Assembly (NCBI RefSeq): GCF_001038505.1
Contig: NZ_LDPY01000001.1
Coordinates: 186,001-250,000, forward strand
Source of the DNA: Puniceibacterium sp. IMCC21224
GTDB lineage: Bacteria; Pseudomonadota; Alphaproteobacteria; Rhodobacterales; Rhodobacteraceae
Direction of reading: 5' to 3'
DNA: 64,000 bases
A program made the position numbers and the translations under genes. Below, piece after piece: positions 10,947 through 19,469 of this stretch (positions are counted from its first letter, which is position 1; the number at the start of each line of letters is the position of its first letter). The notes under the pieces are model-generated. The model did not search any database. It saw only the letters and a list, made by a program, of their open reading frames with translations, and was not told the DNA's origin.

Positions 10947-11612
10947 TCAGAAATCAAGATCGGCATAATGCGCAGGCGGCAGAAAGCCGGGGATCTGGTC
11001 GGCCAGGATTGACCGGAAGGCCGGGCGCGACTTGATCTTGGCGTACCAGTCCTTAACCACATCCGAACGGTTCCAATCGACATCCGAGATGTAGTCCAGT
11101 GATGACAGATGTGCCGCCGCTGCAAAATCCGCCAGCGACATCGCATCCCCCGCCAGCCAGCGCCGGTGATCCAGCAGCCACGCCATGTAATCCAGGTGAT
11201 ATTTGATCGCCTTGGATCCCGACTTTACATTTGTGCTGTCGGGATACCCCTTGCCCATCACCTTTTTGTTGACCCGCTCGTATAGTAGTTTCGACGTCAC
11301 TTCGTTGTGAAACTTGTCGTCGAACCAGCCCACAAGCCGCCGGACTTCATACCGCTTTTCCGGCGACCGGGGCATCAGTGGCGGCTCTGGATGCAATTCT
11401 TCGAGATATTCGCAGATTGCCGCCGACTCGGCCATGGTGCGCCCGTCGATTTTGAGGACGGGCACCTTGGCTGCTGGGTTGCGCGCCAGGAAATCCGCTT
11501 CTTTCTCCCAGTATCGCTCTTCCACCAGTTCGCATTCGATCTTCTTTTCCGCCAGGCTCAGGCGCACCTTGCGACAGAACGGAGACAGCGGCACGTGATA
11601 GAGTTTGGCCAT
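10947..11612 (-). CDS. Glutathione S-transferase family protein
   Basis: A 221-residue GST. Residues 1-80 form the thioredoxin-like domain: LYHVPLSPFCRKVRLSLAEK contains the SPFC catalytic region, and KVPVL followed by ESAAICEYLEE gives the cis-proline and glutathione-binding SNAIL-like motif. The C-terminal helical domain carries LAGDAMSLADFAAAAHLSSL, the usual N-capping box. The start at 11612 fits the fold; 27 further in-frame codons upstream are not domain-like. It stands about 30 bases upstream of queG on the same strand and may be cotranscribed. Substrate unknown. Confidence 0.9.
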   Translation of the reverse strand: MAKLYHVPLSPFCRKVRLSLAEKKIECELVEERYWEKEADFLARNPAAKVPVLKIDGRTMAESAAICEYLEELHPEPPLMPRSPEKRYEVRRLVGWFDDKFHNEVTSKLLYERVNKKVMGKGYPDSTNVKSGSKAIKYHLDYMAWLLDHRRWLAGDAMSLADFAAAAHLSSLDYISDVDWNRSDVVKDWYAKIKSRPAFRSILADQIPGFLPPAHYADLDF

Positions 11613-11860
11613 GATCGGGGAAACATCCAGAGCAAAAGGAAATCTGCTACCTACTTGCCGCGAAAGGCCCGTCAATTCAACCATCGAACGCATTGCCGCA
11701 ACGGCCGGTATCTGTGGAACGGGCGGTATTTTGCGTATTTTGAAAGAGAAGAAGACCCCGGTGCAAGGATTTAGTGACCGGGATGACTGCCTGTCACCCG
11801 TGCTGGCACTGATCGTGCGGGTGGCGAACGGCGGCGCGGCGATAGACTGTCAGGCATGTT

Positions 11861-12772
11861 TCACGCATCCGCCAAGGCGCTGCTTGCCGAGGCAAAAGTT
11901 TGCGCCGCCCAATCCATAAACACGCGCACCCGTGGCGAAAGCTGTCTGTCGCGCGGATACAGCAACGAAACCGGCGACGGTTCCGGGCGATACTCGTCAA
12001 GCAACAGCACCAGTTCGCCAGCCTCTAACGCTTCTGCGGCGTGGTAGCGGGGCAACTGGATCAATCCCAGCCCACGTTTTGCCGCCTCGATATAGCTTTC
12101 AGCTGCATTTACCGTGAGCGTGGTCGAAAGCGTGATGTTCCGAAGCCCGCGCTGGGTTACAAACTCCAACGGCAGCGCGCCGCCGGTCACAGAGGAGCGA
12201 AACCCGATCATCCAGTGCCCGTTTTCGAGATCGTCAAGGTGCCTGGGGATACCGTGGCGCCTGAGATAGGCGGGGGATGCCACCGTCACCTCTTCAAGCA
12301 GGGCAACGCGGCGCGCGATCATATCACTGACTTGCGGAACGCCGACGCGGAGTACGCAATCAATGCCTTCGCGCACCAAATCGGTCAGCCTGTCACCCTC
12401 GCTCAGAACCAGTTCGATATCCGGGTAGGTTTTCAGGAACCCCGGCAGGCTGGGCAAAATGAAATGGCGCGCCAGTGTGCCATGCACATCGACCCGCAGC
12501 ATACCTTTTGGAGTTGCTCCGAAAAATGCGCTCTCGGCGTCGTCGACGTCCGCGAGAATGGCCAGACAGCGCCGGTGATACGCCTCGCCGTCCAAAGTCG
12601 GGCGAACCACACGTGTGGTTCGGTCCAGCAGCCGCACACCCAGCCGCTCTTCCAGCCGTTTGATCGCATCCGTAACGGTTGAGCGCGGCAAACCAAGGTC
12701 GTTCGCCGCAAGCGTAAAGCTGCGGCGCTCGGCAACGCGGGTGAAGACCCGCATGGCATCAAATCTGTCCAT
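11861..12772 (-). CDS. LysR family transcriptional regulator, divergent from an SDR gene
   Basis: A 303-residue regulator of the CrgA/AphB-like LysR subgroup: HTH MDRFDAMRVFTRVAERRSF, then LGLPRSTVTDAIKRLEE, then the typical LLDRTTR. The start at 12772 begins this domain; the frame remains open upstream across the neighbouring gene, but that part is a shadow. It is divergent from the SDR gene with about 110 bases between, an arrangement in which such regulators usually control both themselves and the neighbour. The A/T-rich spacer just upstream of 12772 is where the operator should lie. Confidence 0.92.
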   Translation of the reverse strand: MDRFDAMRVFTRVAERRSFTLAANDLGLPRSTVTDAIKRLEERLGVRLLDRTTRVVRPTLDGEAYHRRCLAILADVDDAESAFFGATPKGMLRVDVHGTLARHFILPSLPGFLKTYPDIELVLSEGDRLTDLVREGIDCVLRVGVPQVSDMIARRVALLEEVTVASPAYLRRHGIPRHLDDLENGHWMIGFRSSVTGGALPLEFVTQRGLRNITLSTTLTVNAAESYIEAAKRGLGLIQLPRYHAAEALEAGELVLLLDEYRPEPSPVSLLYPRDRQLSPRVRVFMDWAAQTFASASSALADA

Positions 12773-12884
12773 GCTTATTGTTTGCAGTTTTCGAATTCTG
12801 TTGCGGAATATTACCTGATTATCCGCCGAGAAAAAGGGCGCATATACCCCCATAGAAACGCACCATCCGCTGAAAGGAAAAACA

Positions 12885-13625
12885 ATGACTATATCGCAAG
12901 GCAAAGTCGCCCTCGTCACTGGAGCGTCGCGCGGCATCGGCGCGGCAATTGCCAAACGTTTGGCACGTGACGGGTTCACCGTTGTGATCAATTTCGCGAG
13001 CAGCGCTGCTGCTGCTGGAGAGGTCGCATCGGAAATCGAAGCGGCAGGTGGCAGAGCACTGACCGCCCAAGCCGATGTCAGCGATGCTGGCGCTGTTACG
13101 CGCCTGTTTGATGCCGCCGAGGCCGCGTTTGGCGGCATCGACGTTCTGGTCAACAATGCCGGTATCATGAAGCTCGCCCCGATCGCGCAAAGCGACGATG
13201 CGCTGATAGACAGCCAGATTTCAGTCAATCTGAAAGGCAGTATCTATACCATGCGCGAAGCGGCCAAACGGCTGCGTGACGGTGGCCGGATTATCAACCT
13301 GTCGACGAGCGTTGTCGGGCTAAAGCTGGAAAATTACGGCATGTATGCCGGAACCAAAGCCGCGATTGAAACCATGACCGGTATCCTGGCCAAAGAGTTG
13401 CGTGGACGTTCTATCACGGTCAACGCGGTGGCCCCCGGACCAACCGCGACCGCGCTTTTCCTTGATGGGAAACCGGCCGATCTGGTTGAAAAAATGTCGA
13501 AAATGAACCCGCTTGAGCGGCTTGGCGCACCCGAAGATATCGCGAGCAGCATTGCTTTCCTCGCCGGACCTGATGGCGGCTGGATCAATGGTCAGATTCT
13601 GCGCGCCAATGGCGGCATGATCTGA
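12885..13625 (+). CDS. SDR family oxidoreductase
   Basis: A 246-residue classical short-chain dehydrogenase/reductase. TGASRGIG at residues 12-19 is the NAD(P)-binding loop, NNAG near residue 90 stabilises the sheet, Ser near 139 and YAGTK near 152 give the catalytic Ser-Tyr-Lys. The basic Arg in the glycine loop favours NADPH. RBS AAAGGAAAA lies close ahead of the ATG. It is divergent from a LysR gene that probably senses its substrate. Members of this subgroup often act on quinones or aldehydes, but the substrate cannot be read from the sequence. Confidence 0.92.
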   Translation: MTISQGKVALVTGASRGIGAAIAKRLARDGFTVVINFASSAAAAGEVASEIEAAGGRALTAQADVSDAGAVTRLFDAAEAAFGGIDVLVNNAGIMKLAPIAQSDDALIDSQISVNLKGSIYTMREAAKRLRDGGRIINLSTSVVGLKLENYGMYAGTKAAIETMTGILAKELRGRSITVNAVAPGPTATALFLDGKPADLVEKMSKMNPLERLGAPEDIASSIAFLAGPDGGWINGQILRANGGMI

Positions 13626-13838
13626 AACGTCGGTGCGACGTCCGGCAAACTGCGGCGTCGACGTCATGACATTCTCAGAAGAGACAGGCCTTGATAGCGC
13701 TCTGTTGCACTGGATATTTAGTTCGGCTTGAACAACTGCCATGTAGCTGAAACACCAAGATAAATCGGATATTTTTCTGGCTTCAAACTGCAGGGATTCG
13801 TAGAATCCAATTGAAAAGGCTGCAGTTTGGATCCTGCC

Positions 13839-14897
13839 ATGAAGCACCGCTCGCGTGCTGAGGAACAGGATGATCTCCTTCGCCCCCGATTGGTCGACAT
13901 GATCGACATGCGCCACGAGCTTGTAAAGCTGGCAGACTTGATCGACTGGGAGTTCTTCGATCGGGAGTGGGCTGGTTTCTTCCCGTCGGCGACAGGGCGG
14001 CCAGCGACGCCGCCACGGTTGGTGGCGCCTCATGTATCTGCAGCATGCCTATCGGCTCTCGGACGAGGCCGTGATCGCCCGCTGGGTGGACTCCCCGTAT
14101 GTCCAGCATTTCACAGGGGAGACGTTCTTCCAGCATCAGCCGCCGATTCATCCGTCCTCGCTCAGCCGCTGGCGTGATCGCATCGGCGAAGAGGGCGCGG
14201 AGTGGCTGCTGACCAAAACGATTCAAGCGGGCCGGTCTGTCGGTATCATCGACGACGACAGCCTGGCGCGCGTCTCCGTCGACACCACCGTGATGGAAAA
14301 GAATATCGCGTATCCAACCCCCTCCCGGCAGCATCCTGCGGATGCGCCTGCCGGGCAATGGACGCCCGGCTCTACGAGAAGGCGCGGGTGCGCTACGAGT
14401 TCGGCTGCAAGGTCAGCCTCGCCACCACCATCGACGGCGGCTTCGTCGTCGGCATGCGCGCCATGCCAGGTAACCCATACGACGGGCACACCCTGGCCGA
14501 GGCTCTTGAGCAGGTCGAGACGCTCACGGACCGCCGCCCGGACCTCGCCGTCGTGGACCGCGGCTACCGTGGACACGGTGTCGGAACAACCCATGTGTTG
14601 ATCTCCGGAATGCGTCGCGGGCTGACGGATGGGCTGAAAGCGCAGCTCCGAAGGCGCAGTGCGATCGAGCCGGAGATCGGCCACATGAAGACCGATGGCC
14701 GCCTCGCGCGCTGCCCTCTCAAAGGGACCAAGGGCGATGCGCTCTTCGCTGTCCTGTGCGGCTGCGGGCACAACATCCGCAAGATCCTGGCCCGCCTGAG
14801 GGCCCGTTTGGTCCTGTTGTTCGAGGGCCTGTCACGGGCGCAGCGCGCGATCAACGCCTTCACCGTCCGATCAATAGCACTGCAAATCGCCGCGTAG
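13839..14897 (+). pseudogene. Dead IS5-family transposase (frameshift, palindrome insertion, internal deletion)
   Basis: Three reading frames each carry pieces of one IS5-family DDE transposase. The first frame (13839 to about 14030) reads MKHRSRAEEQDDLLRPRLVD and then PSATGRPATPPRLVA. The second continues from MYLQHAYRLSDEAV through VDTTVMEKNIAYPT. The third gives DARLYE, then KARVRYEFGCKVS, DRGYRGHG and RRSAIEPEIGHMKTDGR to the end. The first shift fits loss of two bases near 14028. The second is caused by a 41-bp palindromic insertion at about 14319-14359. Compared with the usual protein as I remember it, roughly 120 residues are missing after DARLYE. Element ends were not resolved, but the element probably spans about 13.7-14.9 kb. 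Confidence 0.85.
14319..14359. repeat. 41-bp palindromic insertion within the dead IS5 transposase
   Basis: The bases between codons for AYPT and DARLYE form a nested palindrome: outer arms CCCGGCA / TGCCGGG and inner arms GCATCC / GGATGC around TGC. Removing 41 bases restores the transposase frame across this point, so the stretch looks inserted. It resembles a short REP-like or miniature palindromic element. Boundaries are uncertain by one or two bases because of a run of C. Confidence 0.65.
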
Positions 14898-15027
14898 GTG
14901 TTGTTCAACGTCGACGGATTACGGGGGCATGCTCTCAGCTCTATGATGCAGCCGCACTTCAGCTCGTTTTGGGATGATATTTGTATCGAGGTCAATGCAG
15001 GTGGAATTTTTCGAAGGCCCCCACACG

Positions 15028-15057
15028 AAAAAGCGCCGCAGAAAACTGCGGCGCTTT
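15028..15057 (-). terminator. Rho-independent terminator of the OmpA-lipoprotein gene
   Basis: A 12-bp perfect stem (AAAGCGCCGCAG / CTGCGGCGCTTT) with a four-base loop runs into further T residues on the minus strand, about 45 bases past the stop codon at 15104. Confidence 0.88.
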
Positions 15058-15103
15058 GGATTGACTGTCAGGTACCGGGCAACCCCCAGCACTGCTCCTG
15101 AAA

Positions 15104-15772
15104 TCAAGCGTTCGGCAGAATCACGATTTCGACCCGGCGGTTCTGACGCTTGCCCTCGGACGTCAGGTTGCTGGCGATCGGCTGATCCTCACCACGGCCA
15201 ATCGACTGGATGCGCGACGACGGCACACCTTGCGAGATCAGCACACCGGCCACAGACTGCGCGCGACGCTGCGACAGGCCAAGGTTGTAACCGGCATCAC
15301 CGTCGGCATCGGTATGGCCGATCACCTGAACGGTGGTGTTCGGATAGCTCAGCAGGCTGCTGGCGACAGACCGGATGTCCGATTGCAGATCCGAGCGCAG
15401 CGAAGCACTGTCCGTGTCGAACAGGATGTCCTGCGGCAGCGTCACGATCAGACGATCACCGGTGTTGGTGATGCCGACGTTATTGCCCAAGTTCTGGCGC
15501 AATTCGGCCTCTTGCCGGTCGAGCTGGTTGCCGATCAGTGCGCCGCCACCGCCACCGAGGGCCGCGCCCAGCGCAGCATTGCGCAGACGCTCGTCCCGGT
15601 CGTTGCCGGTCATGGCACCAACCACAGCGCCACCAACCGCGCCGATGATTGCGCCCTTCTTGGCCTTGGCGTTGGGATCGGTGCCGTCAGAGTTCAGTTG
15701 CGGTTCAACGCAGCCCGACAGAGTCAAAGCGGCGACTGTCAGTGCAATAAGGGATGTCTTTACTCGGATCAT
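15104..15772 (-). CDS. OmpA family lipoprotein with glycine-zipper domain (YiaD-like)
   Basis: A 222-residue lipoprotein: the lipobox LSGC puts the lipidated Cys at residue 21. Residues 38-80 form a glycine-zipper segment (GAIIGAVGGAVVGAMTG and ALGAALGGGGGALIG) that inserts in the membrane. The C-terminal half is an OmpA peptidoglycan-binding domain with GHTDADGD, SQRRAQSVAGVL and RQNRRVEI. It should link the outer membrane to the cell wall, as YiaD does. The asparagine after the lipid Cys is preceded by V-E-P, not Asp at +2, so outer-membrane sorting is expected. It is monocistronic with its own strong terminator. Confidence 0.92.
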   Translation of the reverse strand: MIRVKTSLIALTVAALTLSGCVEPQLNSDGTDPNAKAKKGAIIGAVGGAVVGAMTGNDRDERLRNAALGAALGGGGGALIGNQLDRQEAELRQNLGNNVGITNTGDRLIVTLPQDILFDTDSASLRSDLQSDIRSVASSLLSYPNTTVQVIGHTDADGDAGYNLGLSQRRAQSVAGVLISQGVPSSRIQSIGRGEDQPIASNLTSEGKRQNRRVEIVILPNA

Positions 15773-15953
15773 TCTGTGCCTCGTGTTTAAGCCCCGCGAC
15801 TGGGGTCTTTGCCTCTATTACGCCAAGATGCGTCGGCACCCAACTGCTGTCACCGGGAAATCGGCATCAATCCGCGCATCGTGATCACGATGCCGGGCGT
15901 AGCTCCAACCCCGCATGTTGCGAAAAAATCGCCGCCGCTGCCTCACCGCCTGC

Positions 15954-16796
15954 TCAGGCTTCGACCCGGGCGGATTCCCACGCCAGAATCGCGCGTTTGA
16001 CTGGCAAGCCCCAGTGATAGCCGCCCAATCCCCCCGATTTGCGCAGTGCCCGGTGACAGGGGATGAGATAACTCACTGGGTTGCGGCCCACGGCTGTTCC
16101 CACCGCGCGCACCGCCTTTGGTGTACCGATGCTCTGCGCGATTTCGGAATAGGTTGTGACATGACCCGAGGGGACACGCAGCAGTGCCTCCCAGACATTG
16201 ATCTGAAACGGCGCACCGATCAGGTAGAGCGGAACCGGTTCAGACGGATCACCGACGCCGAACGCTGTCAGGACCCAAGGCCGCAGCCGCGCCGCATCTT
16301 CGGAATAGGTCGCCTTTGGCCAGCGGCTGCGCAGATCGGCCATCGCCGGTTCAGCACCTGACTCGGCGACAAAGCCAATCCCGCAGATGCCGCGCTCGGT
16401 TCCCATGACCAACGCCGGACCAAAGGGACTGTCGAACCAGCCCCAAAAAATCTCCAGCCCCGCACCGCCACGGGCATAGTCACCCGGACTCATCGATTCC
16501 CATCGCAGGAACAGATCGTGCAAGCGACCCGATCCAGACAGGCCGACACTGTTCGCAGTTTCAAGCGTGGTAAAGCGTTCAGCCAGCAGAGCCTTGGCAT
16601 GACCCAGCGCCAGATATTGCTGATACCGTTTGGGCGACACACCCGCCCAGCGCGAAAACAGCCGCTGGAAATGCGCCGGACTCATGTTCATCGCACCCGC
16701 CAGATCGTCGAGCGTCTGTCCGGGCCCACCGGCGTCGATCATCTGGATCGCGCGGGCCATGACGCTAAAATGATAGCCTGTCTCGGTGTCTTTCAT
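15954..16796 (-). CDS. Ada-like protein: AraC-type HTH fused to methylated-DNA--cysteine methyltransferase
   Basis: A 280-residue protein. Residues 10-105 are an AraC-type HTH (LAGAMNMSPAHFQRLFSRW and SPKRYQQYLALG); residues 110-275 are an O6-alkylguanine-DNA alkyltransferase with the acceptor Cys247 in PCHR and the GG..G-Y-W-G segment behind it. The N-terminal zinc domain of E. coli Ada, which is methylated on phosphotriesters and switches on transcription, is missing, so activation must work differently if it regulates at all. The start at 16796 is the first ATG giving the domain. It is divergent from nth, another DNA-repair gene, with 120 bases between. Confidence 0.9.
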   Translation of the reverse strand: MKDTETGYHFSVMARAIQMIDAGGPGQTLDDLAGAMNMSPAHFQRLFSRWAGVSPKRYQQYLALGHAKALLAERFTTLETANSVGLSGSGRLHDLFLRWESMSPGDYARGGAGLEIFWGWFDSPFGPALVMGTERGICGIGFVAESGAEPAMADLRSRWPKATYSEDAARLRPWVLTAFGVGDPSEPVPLYLIGAPFQINVWEALLRVPSGHVTTYSEIAQSIGTPKAVRAVGTAVGRNPVSYLIPCHRALRKSGGLGGYHWGLPVKRAILAWESARVEA

Positions 16797-16888
16797 ATCC
16801 CATGCTCCGTGTCTGACCTGCTGCGCAGGATCGCCTGCCACAACCATACCCGCGCCGCACTGTGTCATGCGACCCGAATATTGCGCAT

Positions 16889-16903
16889 CCCGCATCCTGC
16901 GGG
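16889..16903. promoter_or_regulatory. Palindrome in the ada-like/nth divergent promoter region
   Basis: CCCGCA-TCC-TGCGGG is a perfect inverted repeat lying 14 bases upstream of the nth ATG and about 90 bases upstream of the ada-like start. It could be an operator for the Ada-like HTH protein or a small hairpin. There is no experimental support for this reading. Confidence 0.4.
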
Positions 16904-16916
16904 CATAGAGGGGGCC

Positions 16917-17561
16917 ATGGCAACGCAACTCAATTACCACCAACTGCGCGAAATCTTTGAACGGTTTCAGGCGTCCGAGCCTGAACCCAAGGGTGAGCTG
17001 CACCATACCAACGCCTTTACCCTCGTCGTTGCGGTCGCATTGTCGGCACAGGCGACAGATGTCGGCGTGAACAAGGCCACTGCGCGGCTGTTTGAAATTG
17101 CCGATACGCCGGCCAAAATGCTGGCCCTTGGGCTGGACGGCGTGACCGAGCATATCAAGACCATCGGACTGTTTCGGCAAAAGGCCAAGAACGTCCTCAA
17201 GCTAAGCCAGATTCTGGTCGATGACTACGGCGGCGAAGTGCCCAACAGCCGCGCCGCGCTGCAATCACTGCCCGGCGTCGGACGCAAGACCGCGAATGTC
17301 GTGCTGAACATGTGGTGGCATTACCCGGCGCAGGCGGTCGACACCCATATCTTTCGCATCGGCAACCGCACCGGCATCTGCCCCGGCAAGGATGTCGTCG
17401 CCACCGAACGCGCGATCGAAGACAACATCCCGGTCGATTTCCAGCACCACGCCCATCACTGGCTGATCCTGCACGGTCGCTATATCTGCGTCGCGCGCAA
17501 ACCCAAATGCGGGGTCTGCATCATCCGCGATCTCTGCCCCTACGAGGACAAGACTCTATGA
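16917..17561 (+). CDS. nth: Endonuclease III
   Basis: A 214-residue DNA glycosylase/AP lyase of base-excision repair that removes oxidised pyrimidines. The helix-hairpin-helix LPGVGRKTANVV contains the catalytic Lys124, and VDTHIFR the catalytic Asp142. The C-terminus binds a 4Fe-4S cluster through Cys191, 198, 201 and 207 (C-x6-C-x2-C-x5-C). The ATG at 16917 follows GAGGGGG at a good distance; the frame is open upstream, but that part overlaps the divergent ada-like gene. The stop overlaps the start of the sugar kinase (ATGA). Confidence 0.96.
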   Translation: MATQLNYHQLREIFERFQASEPEPKGELHHTNAFTLVVAVALSAQATDVGVNKATARLFEIADTPAKMLALGLDGVTEHIKTIGLFRQKAKNVLKLSQILVDDYGGEVPNSRAALQSLPGVGRKTANVVLNMWWHYPAQAVDTHIFRIGNRTGICPGKDVVATERAIEDNIPVDFQHHAHHWLILHGRYICVARKPKCGVCIIRDLCPYEDKTL

Positions 17562-18553
17562 AGAAATTTAAGGTTGTTGGCATCGGCAACGCCATTGTTG
17601 ATGTGCTGACCCGCGCGGGGGATGATTTCCTCGAACATATGGGCATCACCAAAGGCATCATGCAACTGGTCGAACGTGACCGCGCCGAAGTGCTATATGG
17701 TGCGATGGAGGGCCGCGTTCAGGCCCCCGGCGGATCGGTTGCCAACACGCTCGCTGGCCTTGGAAATCTGGGGCTGAACACCGGTTTTATCGGCCGTGTG
17801 CATGACGATGCGCTAGGGCGATTCTATGCCGCCGAGATGGAAAAGATCGGCACGACCTTTGCCAACCCACCGGTTGCGGGCGGTGAGTTGCCGACGTCGC
17901 GGTCGATGATCTTTGTTTCACCGGATGGAGAACGGTCAATGAACACCTATCTCGGTATTTCCGCTGAACTGGGCCCCGAGGATGTGTCCGAGGATGTCGC
18001 AGCCGAGGCCGAAATTGTCTTTCTCGAAGGGTATTTGTTTGACAAGGACAAAGGAAAAGAAGCGTTTATCCGCACTGCTCGCACGTGCCGTGCGGCGGGG
18101 GGCAAGGCTGGTATTGCGATCTCGGATCCGTTCTGTGTCGAACGCCACCGCGCAGATTTCCTGAATCTGATCGAAAACGAGATGGACTATGTCATCGGCA
18201 ACGAGGCCGAGATTCGTTCGCTGTTCCAGAATGACGATCTTGAGGCAGATCTGGCGGCCGTCGCGGCCATCTGTCCGCTCGTGGTCTGTACCCGCTCTGG
18301 TGACGGGGTCACGATCATGCAAAACGGCACACGCACCGATATTCCGGTCACCCGTGTTGTGCCGGTTGATGCCACAGGTGCCGGCGATCAGTTTGCGGCT
18401 GGGTTCCTGTATGGTCTAGCGACCGGCTGCGACATGGAAACGGCCGGCCGCATGGGCACCGTTGCCGCGTCCGAAGTCATCAGTCACATGGGCCCACGAC
18501 CCGAGGCATCGTTGCCCGACCTGTTCCGCGCCGCAGGATTGCCCGTGTCCTGA
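17558..18553 (+). CDS. PfkB family sugar/adenosine kinase
   Basis: A 331-residue PfkB-type kinase. GNAIVDV near the N-terminus, the GGSVANTLAGLGNLG substrate-binding stretch and the C-terminal DATGAGDQFAAGFLYG with the catalytic Asp and anion hole are all present. The overall match is to the adenosine-kinase branch common in alphaproteobacteria, which salvages adenosine to AMP with ATP; ribokinase-type activity cannot be excluded. It overlaps nth by four bases and is translationally coupled to it. The pairing of nth with this kinase is, as I recall, common in Rhodobacterales. Confidence 0.9.
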   Translation: MKKFKVVGIGNAIVDVLTRAGDDFLEHMGITKGIMQLVERDRAEVLYGAMEGRVQAPGGSVANTLAGLGNLGLNTGFIGRVHDDALGRFYAAEMEKIGTTFANPPVAGGELPTSRSMIFVSPDGERSMNTYLGISAELGPEDVSEDVAAEAEIVFLEGYLFDKDKGKEAFIRTARTCRAAGGKAGIAISDPFCVERHRADFLNLIENEMDYVIGNEAEIRSLFQNDDLEADLAAVAAICPLVVCTRSGDGVTIMQNGTRTDIPVTRVVPVDATGAGDQFAAGFLYGLATGCDMETAGRMGTVAASEVISHMGPRPEASLPDLFRAAGLPVS

Positions 18554-18629
18554 CGGGTGACGCCCGGCCCATACAACCACCACTGCATCACAAGCCTTCG
18601 CCGAAACCTATCGGCGCGGGCCGGGAATA

Positions 18630-19073
18630 TCAGCCCCCGGCACACCGCAGTCTGTCCTGGTCTTGTGGACCCGACGTGCGATACGACCGCGGAACTTCGG
18701 TGAACTGGACCATCTTGATCTGAGGGACGCCGTTGTCAGCGTCGGTGCAGAAGTACCGCGCTTTTGTCATGAACAGCAGGGCGCCATGTTTGTCCCAATG
18801 GCTCCAGTGAACCCAAGCCGAATAGCTCTGCCCCTTCAGGTCGCCCTGATTGATGACCGTGTTGCTTACTGCAACACACCCCAATTCGCGATTTCCGGCG
18901 CATTGCTCCCGCAAGGAAGCGAGGAGCTGCGGCCGGTTCGAAAAGACCAGGACATCGTCGCCAACGTAGACGGCGCAGGGCAGCGAATGGCAATCTGCGA
19001 TGCTTTCATAGTCGGCACACATATATGCACTGTTCAGTTCTTTGAAAAATCGTTCAATTCGCATCGTGTTCAT
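18630..19073 (-). CDS. NTF2-like (SnoaL-type) protein of unknown function
   Basis: A 147-residue protein. The N-terminus ERFFKELNSAYMCADYESIADCHSLP, in its order of helix, loop and helix, and the later VHWSHWDKHGALLFMTKARYF strand region resemble the NTF2/SnoaL cone fold often annotated as DUF4440-like. No catalytic residues stand out. There is no secretion signal. Its ATG overlaps the stop codon of a short upstream frame (19070-19132) in the arrangement TCATGA, hinting at translational coupling. An alternative ATG lies three codons in. Function unknown. Confidence 0.65.
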   Translation of the reverse strand: MNTMRIERFFKELNSAYMCADYESIADCHSLPCAVYVGDDVLVFSNRPQLLASLREQCAGNRELGCVAVSNTVINQGDLKGQSYSAWVHWSHWDKHGALLFMTKARYFCTDADNGVPQIKMVQFTEVPRSYRTSGPQDQDRLRCAGG

Positions 19074-19132
19074 GACATGTCTTCACTCAAATAAGGCTCT
19101 CCAAGGCGTTTTTCCGCAATATCAACAAGCAT
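19070..19132 (-). CDS. Possible 20-residue coupled leader ORF
   Basis: From the ATG at 19132 the frame reads MLVDIAEKRLGEPYLSEDMS and stops inside the ATGA of the NTF2-like gene. The frame stays open further upstream for about 25 codons without an ATG (ending QEFVSQLKN before the Met), so it could equally be the tail of a decayed gene. I see no strong ribosome-binding site. Weakly supported. Confidence 0.25.
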   Translation of the reverse strand: MLVDIAEKRLGEPYLSEDMS

Positions 19133-19133
19133 G

Positions 19134-19469
19134 TTCTTTAGCTGGGAAACAAATTCTTGCCCGGCAGCTATATTGCTTGTGTGAATACAATTGCCAATAA
19201 ACGACGGTTAGTGACACAAAATCGACATTCTCCGCAATCAGACGTTGCGTCAAATTGGTCCGACGCTTTCTGGGGTGTCGTAAGGTACCTCAAGTCCGGA
19301 TCCGTGAGAGAGAGACCTCTGGTCAGAACCACCATCGGATCTTGCACCGAATTCACGGCCTTTTCACGCAGAACTGCTTTGGCCAAACAACCCTTGGGTG
19401 TAGTCTGGATGTACGGGAATATTGCCACCCTGTGACCTCATTGGAAAAATTGTTTTCAAGGAATTTATC
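19134..19469. other. Intergenic stretch ahead of the subtilase gene
   Basis: About 335 bases between two divergent genes. It is A/T-richer than its surroundings, as expected for promoters. Short open frames exist on both strands, but none has a good ribosome-binding site or a recognisable product. AAGGA at 19458-19462 is the ribosome-binding site of the subtilase. Confidence 0.5.

Noticed and set aside
11861..13228. A 455-codon frame covering the LysR gene and the whole SDR gene on the other strand
   Set aside because: Only the part from 12772 downward has LysR character; the rest is the antisense shadow of the SDR gene.
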